From: Homarus americanus
Lineage: Eukaryota; Arthropoda; Malacostraca; Decapoda; Nephropidae
Direction: 5' to 3'
DNA length: 64,000 nt
Assembly (NCBI RefSeq): GCF_018991925.1
Contig: NW_024726235.1
Coordinates: 7,234,253 to 7,298,252, forward strand
The translations under genes were made by a program, and so were the position numbers. Shown here one piece after another: positions 23,978 through 44,619 of the stretch (the first letter of the stretch is position 1; each line of letters opens with the position of its first letter). Below the pieces are notes generated by a model, which saw nothing but the letters and a program-made list of their open reading frames with translations, was not told the origin of the DNA and ran no database searches.

Positions 23978-24085
23978 GTGAGGTGTGGTGGATTTCTTGT
24001 TAAGTTCTTTGACAGTGCTGTGATGAATCAAGAGATGGATGATTCTCTGAGTAAAGAGTTTATTTTAAAAGTGTATGTGTTTCAG

Positions 24086-24201
24086 GAAAGCATCCGGTGT
24101 CGGGTCTGATTGAGTTGTGTACAAATCGTAACTGGACTGCACCAGTTTTTCAAGTTGTCTCTGACGTTGGCCCAGTTCACAAGAAGACCTTTATCATGAA
24201 G
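24086..24201 (+). CDS. SON: SON exon 6, first half of dsRNA-binding domain
   Basis: 116 nt between TGTTTCAG and GTAAAA. It encodes GKHPVSGLIELCTNRNW, then APVFQVVSDVGPVHKKTF and IMK. This is helix 1 and the first two strands of a double-stranded RNA-binding domain. It ends on a codon boundary, matching exon 7. Confidence 0.9.
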
Positions 24202-25674
24202 GTAAAACTTAACTCTTTAATATTGTCTTTTTTCTTGCATGTGACTGCAAGAGTAAGCTACAAGTATTATCTTTAATTAAGAGAGGTAGAGATAAACTTC
24301 TCATTTTTGGTAAAACATGATATGTGTACAGTATTGTATTTGGTTTTGGTGATAAGCAAAAAGGTCATAAATTGTCCTTTGACTTGTAACAGTATAGTAT
24401 ACAGCTGTGTATCATATACTGTACTGTACAGTATAATGACAAAATACATACTGTAGAATAAGTAAAATGAAGCTTGGTAGATTAACTGGATAAGAGCTAT
24501 GAAAAATAAAATTCCATTAACATTGTTCGAAGGATGATGGCTAAGCTTTATGTTGACTTGTGTACTCCTTGAATAAATTTTTAATTTTGTGTACTCCTTG
24601 AATAAATTTTTAATTTCCAACCAACACCAAGGACTGTATAAATGCATTCTTTTTCGCCATACAATAGTGGCATTTACAACTTTAGTTTGACAAACATTCA
24701 CAACAAATTTCCACTTCATCTGCTTTGTGTCAAGAGTCAGCATTGGTTCTTTCTCTCAGCACAGTTGTTGCATCTTCATACATTACAGTATAGTACTGTA
24801 TCATTGTCTTCCATTGCCCCTCTTTCAAACCTTGTATTAAGTTGTTGTTATAACTCACAGCACCAGAGAAAATAGCAAACAGCCATAATGAAATAATCCC
24901 TGTATGTTTGTCAAACAAGTCATTTAAATTTCCATTACTTTTGACACATAAATAGGCTTATGAAAACCTTTAATTGTGTGTAATAGTTTTGGATATTATG
25001 TTTGATACCATTAGCTTTACGACCACTTTCCACTCTCATTTTTTTATCCTAGATTTTCTCTACTCCTTTTAATACGTCAAGCGAATTTTTCAAAATATAT
25101 TTTTGTCGTAAAAGCCTACTACATGCAGTCACATATATATACATAATTTATTAATAAAATTATTTTTTATTAGTCAGTGTGCCATATTTGATTATATTCT
25201 TAATACGTTTTTTTTTCCCATAATCTATATACGTATATTAAAGATTACAACTTCTTCTATAAGATCCCTATTTTATGACCTGTGATATCCTGACTCCTAA
25301 ATACCCTACCCTCCCTGTGCCCATTAGAGAGGTCATATAGTTTAATGGCAGGTACATTATCTAAGTTGACTAAAGAGCAAGATAAAGTTATGATATTAAT
25401 TGCCTCTTCAACCAGTGGTTGTATTAGGGTCCCTTGTGTACTGGCTCCCCTGGTTAACTAGATATAGTATACATGTATAATGTCCACTTTGCAATGGACA
25501 TCAAAACAAGAATGGACTGTCATATTTTGCTTATTACTATGGTATATTTTGTTCTGTTACCTCTAACTTGCTAAAGATTTACAGATTAATTAATGGAAAA
25601 TATTCATAACTCAAGGGTTTCATGTGTTCTCTTGTGAGTATTCTAATGTATCCATTTTATATGAATTTCATAAG
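24202..25674. other. SON intron 6
   Basis: Unique AT-rich sequence. A 28-bp direct duplication (TGTACTCCTTGAATAAATTT type) lies at 24560-24616. TACTGTACTGTACAGTA is at 24417-24433. No transposon was recognised. Confidence 0.35.
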
Positions 25675-25797
25675 GTGATTGTGAATGGACGAGAATATAC
25701 CTCAAAAGAAGAAGCGCCTTCTAAGAAACTGGCAAGATCAAAAGCTGCCACAATATGTCTTCAATCCCTTGGACTATTGCCTAAGAAGAAATCTTAG
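25675..25797 (+). CDS. SON: SON exon 7, second half of dsRNA-binding domain and stop
   Basis: The acceptor is TTTCATAAG. The 123 nt encode VIVNGREYTSKEEAPSKKLA, then RSKAATICLQSLGLL and PKKKS, with TAG at 25795-25797. The KKLARSKAAT stretch is the basic, Ala-rich second helix that contacts the RNA major groove. The short Lys-rich end closes the protein. Confidence 0.9.
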   Translation: MIVNGREYTSKEEAPSKKLARSKAATICLQSLGLLPKKKS

Positions 25798-27306
25798 TGA
25801 CTGTAATAGGTGAATGAAATTTTATATTTGTGTTTACTGTTGTATGTAAGACGGAACAAGGTTTTACATAGTTGATTATACTGTATATTGTAGTGGATAG
25901 AATGTGCACCCATGATTTGAACAAGAAGAGACTTATTCTGTGTTGAATGATGATTGCTAAAGGTGTACTGTATGGTGTTTATCACCCTGGAGTATAAGGT
26001 ATCCTTCATTTTTGTTTTTCACTTTATAATACAGTACAGGAGGTATGTACATAATTTACTGTTAATTTCTACAAACTTCCCTTAAATTCATACTTTAGAG
26101 TGGGAGAATATGTTGCTTGTGTGAAGGAGGTACAGTACAGCATATAAAGTTTTTTTACAAGGTGTTTGGTGTTTTTATCCTGATGCACTTGTCCTACAAT
26201 GCTGCGACTGTCCATCTCTGTTTTCAGTTACTACCTATGGTACAAAATAGTTTGGAAGAAATAGCTTATAAGCTTTACTTTAAAAACAATATACTGTACA
26301 ATATGACTTATTTTATATATACAATACAGGTAGTCCTCATTTATTATGAATTCACACATTGTAGTCTTGATTTATCTCAGTTAAATTTTTATGACCAAAA
26401 TATTCAATTATCAGTGTGTTTTTAATTTTTACGATGCTACTTTTTGTGATCTTTTTATTGTAGTGCAGTATTTCTTTTTATTCTCAAGTTTTTTTAGTTT
26501 GTAGTGCTAGTGAATTCTTTAAAGAACTGGCACTTTTGAAAAAAGACTATTATTATTATTATTAAAAAAAGAAAATACAAAATGCATGCAAGAATCCTCT
26601 ACAATACACAGAGAGTAGCCAGACACATCTCACATAGCTCTGAAAGGGAAGACATACACACACCTCTCAGTAAGTCACTTGATCACCAAAATTTACATAG
26701 TAATTCTTTTATGGATTCTTACATTTATTACATGCTTATTGTTTTAATGTTGCAAGTGGTAAAATGGCTAGCTGTTGGTGGTGAGTGTCACTGGTACAGT
26801 AGTCGGTTGAACATGCCTCTCAATTTTATTACAATAAAACTCCATTAATTTGAAATAATAGGGGCTCTAGCCGTTTATGAATTATGAGGTTTTATGAAAT
26901 GTGAGGGACACATCCCAAGGAAAAAACAAAAACAACAGTACATTTTTCGTTGTCTGCCCTAATAAAAATTTAAACATTTCTAGGTACAGTACCTCTTTAC
27001 CAGATTTAGGCGCTTGATCTCTGGTTATCAGATATATAGTAAAATATTGTAATGGCTCAAACACTGGGCAATGATGGAAAAACAAGTTTGAAAAGCTTGC
27101 CCGGTGGACCGTAGAAGTTGTACACTCCATGACTTGCCAACCAGAACTGACCGTGATCGATACTCGTGACACATATAATACTTGTTTACACTGAGGCAGG
27201 TGGTCACAACCCCGTGTGACACATATAGTACTTGTTTACACTGTGGCGGATGGTCGGCAGTCGCATCCCATGGTGACTTGTGCATCATATATATTTATAT
27301 ATACTG
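25798..27306 (+). other. SON 3' UTR candidate and downstream flank
   Basis: No canonical AATAAA is seen until about 26833, so the 3' UTR may be about 1 kb or use a variant signal. 26540-26565 has a short TTA run. 27172-27275 holds a tandem pair of about 57 bp (ACATATA.TACTTGTTTACACTG). No ORF was recognised. Confidence 0.35.
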
Positions 27307-27308
27307 TA

Positions 27309-28144
27309 CAGTGGTCCCTCGATTAACGAATGGCTCAATTAACAAAATTTCAGTTAACGAATTAGCTCCCATATGGATTTTCAGTTCCATTAACAAACAA
27401 AACTTCATTTAACGAAAGCCTTACGAGAAACATGCTTTGTTGTGTGCATCAGCTGATCGGCTAGTCCGCCAATACAGTAATTGGTTCTATGTTTACATTT
27501 GTTTCCATTGGAGAAAATATCAAGACAGTTGTGCTCTTGAATATTTTTGCATTTTTTATATTAAAATTATTGGTCAGTCTGAAATTTAGTTAACATATTG
27601 AAAATATATACAGTATACAGGGAACAGTTTTTGTGTGCCCATCAGCTGGTTGATTCACCCACCAACGCTTCTCAGTTTAACTTTGTTTACAGTGGAGTGA
27701 ACATCGAGTTTGTTGGTCTCTTGAATATTTTTGCATTTTTACAATAAAATTATTGGTCATTCTGAAATTCAGTTAACATATTGCACTCTGTAAAGATTAT
27801 GGCATGTCATCATCGACTGCCTCTACAATCGGCTGTTTGGTACGTAAACAAAGCTGTCGGGAATACGACATACACACCTTAAAGCAAGTTAAAATATAGT
27901 ATTCTATTGTTTTGCATTTATTATTGTACAGTACTGTATACTGTACAGTACATTACTGTATTTAGTTTATATTTAATGTTTTGTTAATTCTATTACCAAT
28001 ATACAGTAATTTGTATGTATACTTTTTCTGAGTTGGAACCAATTACCCAGTATCTCATTGAAATAATAGATTCAGTTAACAAAATGTTTTGGTTAACAAC
28101 CGGCTCTGCGGAACCAATTGTGTTTGTTAATCGATGGACCACTG
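27309..28144 (+). mobile_element. pogo/Tigger-type MITE (TTAACGA family)
   Basis: Inverted ends CAGTGGTCCCTCGATTAACG and TTAATCGATGGACCACTG are flanked by TA on both sides (27307-27308, 28145-28146). The 836-bp body is AT rich and has two similar halves around TTGAATATTTTTGCATTTTT (27537, 27720). It has no ORF. Confidence 0.85.
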
Positions 28145-28468
28145 TACATACCTGTATTCGTAAATGTGTCTTATAATCATAAATTTTACCAAATATTAAA
28201 AAAATTTAAATATATATTTTGTAACGGCAAAACATTACAAATTATGAGTGATTTCAAAGTAAAGGGATACGAATTATGGGGGAGTTTACTGCACATATAT
28301 TTGTCTTTTATTGATTTGTGTGTTTCTGTACAAATTCAGCCCAAGTATACCCAAAACTCATGGTTAGGAAAACATTCCCCTTCATACATTATTTCTTGTG
28401 GGAAAATTGGTTTTGCTTAGTGCAGGTTTGCGTATCACAAGGGTTTTCAAGAACAGAACCTTCACAAG

Positions 28469-28486
<18 letters not shown>

Positions 28487-28544
<58 letters not shown>
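28487..28544. repeat. (TA)n microsatellite after an A-run
   Basis: An 18-base A-run (28469-28486) runs into (TA)n and then TACACACAG, the edge of the next MITE. Confidence 0.9.
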
Positions 28545-28550
<6 letters not shown>

Positions 28551-28556
28551 TACACA

Positions 28557-28897
28557 CAGCTAGACCCCGACTTACGACGGGGTTAGGGACCCAAATCCAG
28601 GTCGTAAGTCCGACATAGATAAAAAAAAATTTTAAATAAAAAATCTACAATGAAATACAGTACAGTAAAAGTAATAAATAATGAGGAATGGATACAGTGT
28701 GACTGAGCACTTACCTTTAATGTAGTCAGCTGAATGCACATGGGGCCCCCATAATTTTCTAATTAAATTATACATGGAGACTACATTAACTGGAAAAGTT
28801 TAGGTATAGAAAATGCGTGTGTCATTTGAAGAAAGAAAAAAATGGTCACAACTGCGGCGGTCATAAGTCCAAGCAGTCGTAAGTCGGGGTCTAGCTG
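28557..28897 (+). mobile_element. pogo/Tigger-type MITE (TTACGAC family)
   Basis: The ends CAGCTAGACCCCGACTTACG and CGTAAGTCGGGGTCTAGCTG are perfect complements over 20 bp. The 341-bp body shares TACATGGAGACTACATTAACTGG with 40467-40869. No ORF. Flanking TA is clear on the right only. Confidence 0.85.
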
Positions 28898-28903
28898 TAT
28901 ATA

Positions 28904-32702
<3,799 letters not shown>

Positions 32703-32768
32703 CGTGGAGTAAAATATCATGGTAAGGCAATAAAAAATGAAAATAACGCTCACCCACCCCTCTTAGTA

Positions 32769-33617
32769 CAGTGGGGTATGCTATAACGAACGTAATTGGT
32801 TCCAGAACCTCGTTCGTTATAGGATTAATCCGTTCCAGGCCCCCAAATAAAACCGCTTAACACTGAAAAAATTCTGTGGAAAATGTAAAAAATACGGTAC
32901 TTTATCTTACCTTAGTGTTATTCAGCATGCAGGTACCCCTAAACACTGGCACATCACTATCACTTCCACTGGGAGTCTTGGCTTTAAGGTCCTCAAACAA
33001 TTGTTTAGTCTTCTCACAAATTATAGCTTCACTAATGTTACCACCTGCCATTTCTTTCTCCTTTATCCACACTAAGAGTAAATTTTCCATCTCTTCAATC
33101 ACATTACACCTTGCTTTGCTAAGTCTAAAGATTCCCTTAGCCACTTGCACAGTTTTTAACTCCTCTTTATTCTTCAAAATCGTACATATAGTCGATTTAG
33201 CCATCCCATATTCATCACTAAGTTTCGCAATGCTTCTTCCATTCTCACGTTTCTTTATAATTTCTTTCTTAGTTTCAAGGGTTATTAGCTTTCTCACTCG
33301 CTTTGGACGACTCATTGTTACAATTGTATACTTGTATAACAAACTAGTTATACAAATAACGCGAATTTCCACATCAAAAGACGAAATTTCAACAATAACA
33401 GTGGTGCACTGGCTACAAAATGAGACAAAGATGGCGCCTGACGCTCTTGTTGTGGGTCGCGGTACAACAATATTCATGCGCCAGGCGAAATAGTCCGGTA
33501 TTCATCCGTGTTCGTTGTAGGAGTTGCGTTCGTTATAGCATTCTCAATTTTATAGGTAAAACCGTTCGTTATAGGAATATTCGTAGTAGGATCCGTTCGT
33601 TATAGCATACCCCACTG
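32769..33617 (-). mobile_element. pogo/Tigger-type element (ATAACGAACG family)
   Basis: Inverted ends CAGTGGGGTATGCTATAACG and CGTTATAGCATACCCCACTG are perfect over 20 bp, with TA on both sides (32767-32768, 33618-33619). It carries a transposase N-terminal fragment on the minus strand. It is inserted in the last sense codons of the Tc1-type gene. Confidence 0.9.
32902..33315 (-). pseudogene. Tigger transposase N-terminal fragment
   Basis: ATG at 33315. MSRPKRVRKLITLETKKEI starts the helix-turn-helix, followed by NGRSIAKLSDEYGMAKSTI and NLLLVWIKEKEMAGGNIS of the second DNA-binding domain. The frame ends after SDVPVFRGTCMLNNTKVR without a catalytic core. The same fragment is present at 39804-40217. 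Confidence 0.8.
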
Positions 33618-33619
33618 TA

Positions 33620-37086
<3,467 letters not shown>

Positions 37087-37088
37087 TA

Positions 37089-37294
37089 AACAAATAATTC
37101 GGTAAATCTATTTCAAGTAAATGGAAAATAAGCAAACAAATGTTATTTACCATGACTCTTCCCTCTGGCTCAGGGTGAGATGGAGGGGAGATGAAGAAGG
37201 CTATTTATAGCCCGTCTTTGTGTCTCAAGTGACCAGTACCCTAATGCACCATAAATAATTCATTTAACATTTATTTTTTGTATATATATATATA
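37089..37294. other. Short spacer between Tigger-type elements
   Basis: Unique sequence ending in a short TATATATATA run that abuts the next element. Confidence 0.4.
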
Positions 37295-38884
37295 CAGTAT
37301 TACCCCGCCTAACGCGGTTTCACTTAACGCGTTTTATCATATACGCGGTGCCTCGCCAGAGCTGAACTTTCACTTAACACGGATTTTTTCCACATATACG
37401 CGGTGAGTGTCCGGCTCGAGATGCTATTTTTAGATTTGCCCCACCCTGCCTGACTGCCTGTTTTAGCTCATAAAATTCATACAAATTGCCCGGTCAGAAT
37501 ATAATTTACATTGCTGGAATTCTTATATTCTTGTGATTTTGAATATAAACATCATATATTTTGCATTAAACATGGCCAATTTTTAGATAAAAATTCTCTA
37601 GGTAACTATGTTATCTTTTGTGCAAAATATATGACATTTATATTCAAAATATTCCTGGTCTTACAAGGAATCCAGCAATGTCAATTATATTATCCTAACT
37701 TTAGTTTGAGGTATTATTTATTAAAATTTAGTGGTTATCCCACACATCTCCTTGGGACGGTTGGTGGGGGGTGGGGGGGAGGGAGGGACCGACCGACCAT
37801 CTGTTACCCCGTGAAGAATTTTTTTTTTTTTATTATTAACTGAAGATATTTGTTTTAGCTCATAAAATTCATACAACTTACCCGGTCTGAATATAATTTA
37901 CATTGCTGGAATTCTTATAATTTGATGATCATTTTGAATATAAACATAATATATTTTGCATTAGACATACAAATTTTAGATAAAAATTTTTCTGAAATTA
38001 ACTATGTTATCTTTTGTGCAAAATATATGACATTTATATTCAAAATATTCCTGGTCTTACAAGGAATCCAGCAATGTCAATTATATTATCCTAACTTTAA
38101 TCTGAGGTATTATTTAATACTAAATGTCAAAAACTCTGGAAGGGAGGATTGGTGGTGGGTGGGGGGGAGGGTTGGGACTGACCGGGCGGTTGGAAGAGGG
38201 GGGGAGGCAAGGTGGGGTACTTTGATTGACAGATAGTGTCGTGAAGATTATTTTTTTTTTTATTAACTGAAGATATTTGTTTTAGCTCATAAAATTCATA
38301 CAAATTACCCGGTCAGAATATAATTTTCATTGCTGGAATTCTTATAATTTGGTGATCATTTTGAATATAAACATCATATATTTTGCATTAAACATACAAT
38401 TTTTAGATAAAAAATTTTCTCTAGGTAACTATGTTATCTTTTGTGCAAAATATATGACATTTATATTCAAAATATTCCTGGTCTTACAAGGAATCCAGCA
38501 ATGTCAATTGTATTATCCTAACTTTAGTTTGAGGTATTATTTATTAAAATTTAGTGGTTTTCCCCCAAAAATTTCTCCGAGAGGGAAGAGCCGGCAGTGT
38601 AGTGTGAGAGTGGGAGGGAGTTGAGTCCATTATTTGAATGGACATTAACTTGGCGACTGTATTTCTCTATTTCTCTTAAGTATTAATTGTGTGCATGTAC
38701 CATCATAAAATTAAGATGTTATTTTTACTACAACATAGGTATGTGCCTTCAAAAAGTGGAGTTTGGGGGTCGGGCCGGTTTCTATTGGAATTAATCCCAT
38801 ATGTTCTGTTGTTCACTTAACGCGGATTTCACTTAACGCGGGACCCTCTGGGTTCAATTGACCGCGTTAAGTGGGGTACAACTG
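37295..38884 (+). mobile_element. Tigger-A-type MITE with three hairpin modules
   Basis: The ends CAGTATTACCCCGCCTAACG and CGTTAAGTGGGGTACAACTG are those of the Tigger-A group. Instead of a transposase the middle has three direct copies of a roughly 400-bp module (starts about 37463, 37857, 38280). Each module has an imperfect palindrome (ATTTTGAATATAAACATCAT against ATGACATTTATATTCAAAAT). G-rich stretches with four or more GGG runs separate the copies (37757-37790, 38140-38215). Short ORFs in it are module artefacts. Confidence 0.85.
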
Positions 38885-39022
<138 letters not shown>

Positions 39023-39267
39023 GTGGGGTATGCTATAATGAACGGATCCTACTACGAATATTCCTATAACGAACGTAACTCCTACAACGAACGCGGATGA
39101 ATACGGGACTATTTCGCCTGGCGCATGAATATTGTTGTACCGCGACCCACAACAAGAGCGTCAGACGCCATCTTTGTCTCATTGTGTAGCCAGTGCACCA
39201 CTGTTATTGTTGAAATTTCGTCTTTTGATGTGGAAATTCGCGTTATTTGTATAACTATTTTGTTATA

Positions 39268-39782
39268 CAGTGAGTTCTGCTATAACGCGTGTTTTGATAA
39301 CGCGAATTTGCTCTAACGCGATTTATGAATTAGGAACGATATTTGTATAACGCGAACGCTTGTTTGCTATAACGCGATTTTTGCTTACTATTTCTCCAAT
39401 TTTGTGGTACAGTATTAACTGTGAATATAGTAAAGAAGAATATCAACAAGAAGCGTTCTGGTGATAGAATTCCCGGTGATGATCGTAAAAGAAAGGATAT
39501 AACACTTGAAGAGAAGCTCGATTTAATCAACCTCAAAATCACCCTTCTCCCCCATCAAGTAAAGTGTTACATTTACTGTATGATTTCATTATTAGATATG
39601 AATGTAACATTTATTTAGACTGTGCTATCCTTTGTGTTAGGCTAACTACTAAATTTTTTCGATTTCGAGTAATCTGCACCTAACCCTATTTTCTCCATAA
39701 GCCCTGTTATTTCTATTACGCGATTTTCTATAACACGATATTTTACAAGAACACAATTATCGCGTTATAGCAGAACTACCTG
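39268..39782 (+). mobile_element. Nested MITE (TATAACGCG family)
   Basis: Ends CAGTGAGTTCTGCTATAACG and CGTTATAGCAGAACTACCTG, TA on both sides (39266-39267, 39783-39784). The empty site GTTATACAAGTATAC is seen in the sister element on the minus strand near 33330, so the insertion and its TA duplication are directly demonstrated. It retains DDRKRKDITLEEKLDLINL, a start of a Tigger helix-turn-helix (39478-39535). Confidence 0.9.
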
Positions 39783-39803
39783 TACAAGTATACAATTGTA
39801 ACA

Positions 39804-40217
39804 ATGAGTCGTCCAAAGCGAGTGAGAAAGCTAATAACCCTTGAAACTAAGAGAGAAATTATAAAGAAACGTGAGAATGGAAGAAGCATTGCGAAACTTA
39901 GTGATGAATATGGGATGGCTAAATCGACTATATGTACGATTTTGAAGAATAAAGGGGAGTTAAAAACTGTGCAAGTGGCAAAGGGAATCTTTAGACTTAG
40001 CAAAGCAAAGTGTAATGTGATTGAAGAGATGGAAAATTTACTCTTAGTGTGGATAAAGGAGAAAGAAATGGCAGGTGGTAACATTAGTGAAGCTATAATT
40101 TGTGAGAAGGCCAGACAATTGTTTGAGGACCTTAAAGCCAAGACTCCCAGTGGAAGTGATAGTGATGTGCCAGTGTTTAGGGGTACCTGCATGCTGAATA
40201 ACACTAAGGTAAGATAA
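39804..40217 (+). pseudogene. Tigger transposase N-terminal fragment
   Basis: MSRPKRVRKLITLETKREI onward, nearly identical to the fragment at 32902-33315. It covers helix-turn-helix and part of the CENP-B-type domain, ends at NNTKVR, and lacks a catalytic core. Both copies stop at the same place, so the deletion predates their spread. Confidence 0.8.
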
Positions 40218-40363
40218 AGTACTGTATTTTTTACATTTTCCACAGAATTTTTTCAGTGTTAGGTGGTTGTATTTGGGGGCCTGGAACGGATTAATCCTAT
40301 AACGAACGAATGCTATAACGAACGAGGTTCTGGAACCAATTACGTTCGTTATAGCATACCCCA

Positions 40364-41297
<934 letters not shown>

Positions 41298-43864
41298 TAT
41301 ATATATATTATAAAGTATTACGATGAAATATCAAACGTGTCATGCTGCAATGATTGTCAGCCTTTGCTCCAGTGTCATGTTGCTTTTCTTGGCTGCTGTA
41401 CTTCATGGTGCAGCACTCACTTACTGAACACTTATGAGTCCATAATATAAAAATTGAATATTGTACTGTACACTAAGGCAAATCATGGCTCACTTGTGTT
41501 TGAAACAAAACGTCCAATTCTGTACTGTTGTTTGGAAGAATTTGTTTTACCCCTGGGCTTTGGACTATGGTCGGCATCTCTCCCCCCACCCCCCCATGCA
41601 AATATATTCAGGAATACTGTACTTTTAAAAAATATATAAAATGAAATTCTAGTCTTAAAATGTAACCATACATAATATAAACAGGAAATAAATACATCTC
41701 ATTATCACAGGTTGGCAACACGGGCTAGGAAGATTCAAGAACTTTCATGAAGTGGCATGTGTGTGACGCTATAGTACGATTTAACCAACACTAATTTGTA
41801 GGCAGTATGAGGTAAAGGACACTTTTTTATTATGTTATTACTATTTAGACTATTAGCATTAATTATTACTGCTCTGGTAATTGATCATGATACTAGACAT
41901 GTGCTTGAGGGTTAGGATAGAAACACAGAGAAGTGAGTCAAGTCCAAGGACGAAATTCCTACATCACAAAAGCTAAGGAGAGACTGGTAATCTCTCCTGT
42001 GTGCATGAGTGAAAGATAAATACCTACTTTGTAACATAATCTAGCCAGGCCTGCCCTTTTTATTCAAATAGGTTCACGAAAGATCAAACGTCATATGACG
42101 TGACCCGAAACTCTACAGACGCACATCATATGACATGACCTGAAGCCTAGTGGTAATACTTTGTAATGTTTTGCTTTACTTTTTAAGTTGTAAAAAAGGT
42201 TTTAGCCATTTTACAAATAATTTAATACAAAATGTAATACAGTCTCCAGTTTAGTCTAGTAGAATATTATTTGACAATAAAATTGAATGACCAGTCTGCA
42301 AATTGGATATTGCACAATGAACTATTGTACTAAGGATGGCATACAGTAACTGTCATAACTGTTGTAAAAGTTGGACAAAATAACCCTTAAAGAATTTTGA
42401 TTTTACTATTTATAAAGAAATATTCCTATTACAGCACTTTAATTAAAAAAAAAGTTATAAATGAACAGTGAGGACTACCTGTAAGTATCTTTGAATGGAA
42501 ATCACGAAAGGATGTCAAGAATGTACTTACTTTTTTATGTCCCCCTCCGGCATACACAGTCTCGAAGACGCTCTTACAATAATTATTTCTTATGTACTGC
42601 CGTCTTTTCTGCCTTCACTGGCCTATCATTCTTTTTAGGCTTGTGAAAAAATCCCAACAGCTAGCTGTTATGAGTGCTGTGATCTAGACCTAATATGGTA
42701 TATATACCTGTATAATGTAGTGTGTAACAAAGGTTTATACTGTATAGTATATGAAGGAAACTCAGTTTGGGACACTACTTTAGATTTGAGACACTTTATA
42801 CCAGACCTTTAGTAGTGCACTTTCTCCCAATTGTGTCAGTGAAGTTTGCTCTTAATGTCGTTTTTTCCACGTCTATTCACTGTTTGTGTCCAGATCATAT
42901 GACCATATCACTACTGTACTATACTCTAGTGCTCGTCCATTTCATACTAACTTACCTAGTCATCAAATTTTCTTATGTGCTGTAATCTAATTTTTTAAGT
43001 CAAATTTGAAAATTTGCCACACACAAGAAGTCCATATCAGCTGCCTATCCTCTTGAAGACATTCCTCTATAACAGTCAAGTTTAATTTTTATACAGAACT
43101 ATGTTCATTACATCTTCCTATCGGCAAACATTACCATGATTATGTGGCACTTTTTTTGTTATTTTATGTTTTTTCTTTTCTTTTTTTAGCAATTTTGTCA
43201 TTCCACTGAAAATGTCCTGCTCAAACACTTAGTTTTATCCCTTAATATTCTGTCTATCCAAGCTTATTTCTCACTGATTTCCCTTGAAAACAGTCCTACT
43301 GATAATACAGTTTTTATTCTGTTGTTTATATACAGTACCAAGAAATTATTCACAGTAGCATACATTTTTGTAAGTCCCAAGTTATAGTACTATTACTGTT
43401 GTGCAATAAGTCATTAGCTAGTTGTGCTCAGTCATTTACTGCTTGGAAATGTTGAAATATTCTGGTAACATTATATGATGAGCACTTAGTGCCCCATTCT
43501 ATGCAGTGTGAAGCAATTTCAGAATTGATCTTTTTGGGTTTTTCAGCACAAGATCCTTTATATTTGTTAACTAAAGGAATAATAATAGTTAATGAAAAAA
43601 AGAAAAAAGAATTCGTAACAGTGATTATTTCCCTATTTAGCATAATGCCTTCAGTAACTGCTTTCTAGCTATGTGATGACTCCTCAATACCATTATTAGT
43701 TTATATGGGTTTAGGAGTAGATAGGGTCACATACTGGGTCAGTTTTTTGGTTGAACAGTAATGTAATATCAACTGTTATGGACCTGCCATTTGGGAATCC
43801 CAGTTTAATAATAAATAAGAACAAAGACTGGACTGAACTTTTTCATATTTCTTCCATTTTATTA
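41298..43864. other. Unassigned intergenic stretch
   Basis: AT-rich unique sequence. No transposon ends, RNA genes or convincing coding text were found. A C-run lies at 41583-41594. Confidence 0.3.
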
Positions 43865-44346
43865 CAGTAAACCCTCAAAGATACGGAATTCGTTAGATTC
43901 AGACAAAAATTTTTGGGGTTCTGGGCTAAGAAGCATTCCCAAAACAGGGTGAAGGTAGTTTCAGGCTTAAAGTTTTTATCTTATAAAATGTCACAGACTA
44001 GACTTAGCAGAATATAACTTGTATTACTGGAATCCTTGTAAGACAGCGAATAATCTGAGTATAGACATTACATACGGTAGTTTGCAAAAGAGATAAAAAT
44101 TTTACTCCTTTAGTGAGTACCTGTACAAAGTGAGTACAGGAATGTTGCTCAAAATTATGGCTTTTTCACAGGAAAAAATCTATAATGAACCCCAGTAGTC
44201 AGGATAATATGTACTGTATTTTTAGTGTTTTTTATATCATTATTTATCGTTTTTATACATTTAGTACATTTGCCGGAAGATTCAGACAATCGGCTTTTTC
44301 AGACAGGTGGTCCCTCCTTTTAGTCCAGATCTTCAAGGGTTCACTG
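43865..44346 (+). mobile_element. pogo/Tigger-type MITE (AACCCTCAAAGAT family)
   Basis: Ends CAGTAAACCCTCAAAGATAC and CTTCAAGGGTTCACTG with TA on both sides (43863-43864, 44347-44348). The 482-bp body has GATTCAGACAAT-type inverted motifs near both ends and no ORF. Confidence 0.75.
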
Positions 44347-44619
44347 TACAGGAATTTTTTAATTAACAAATTAGTACAGTAATAACATTAGCGAAGATAG
44401 TTGTGTTACACATGATTTATAGACAAGTGGTTTCAAAGACAAAAATGTTGCTACCATAAGTTACAATTAAAATTTTGCATTAAATAATGAAATTGGTATT
44501 TAAATGCAACATATTACATAACATGAAATTACCAAACAGACCAGCTATCAAAGAGAGAGAAATTCTACATTTAAGTCCAATAACCCACCATATTAACAAA
44601 CTTGATAAAGACTGTAATA

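Noticed and set aside
23804..24109. 101-codon plus-strand ORF
   Set aside because: It runs through two intron boundaries in the wrong frame; the frame set by exon 4 gives the SON linker instead.
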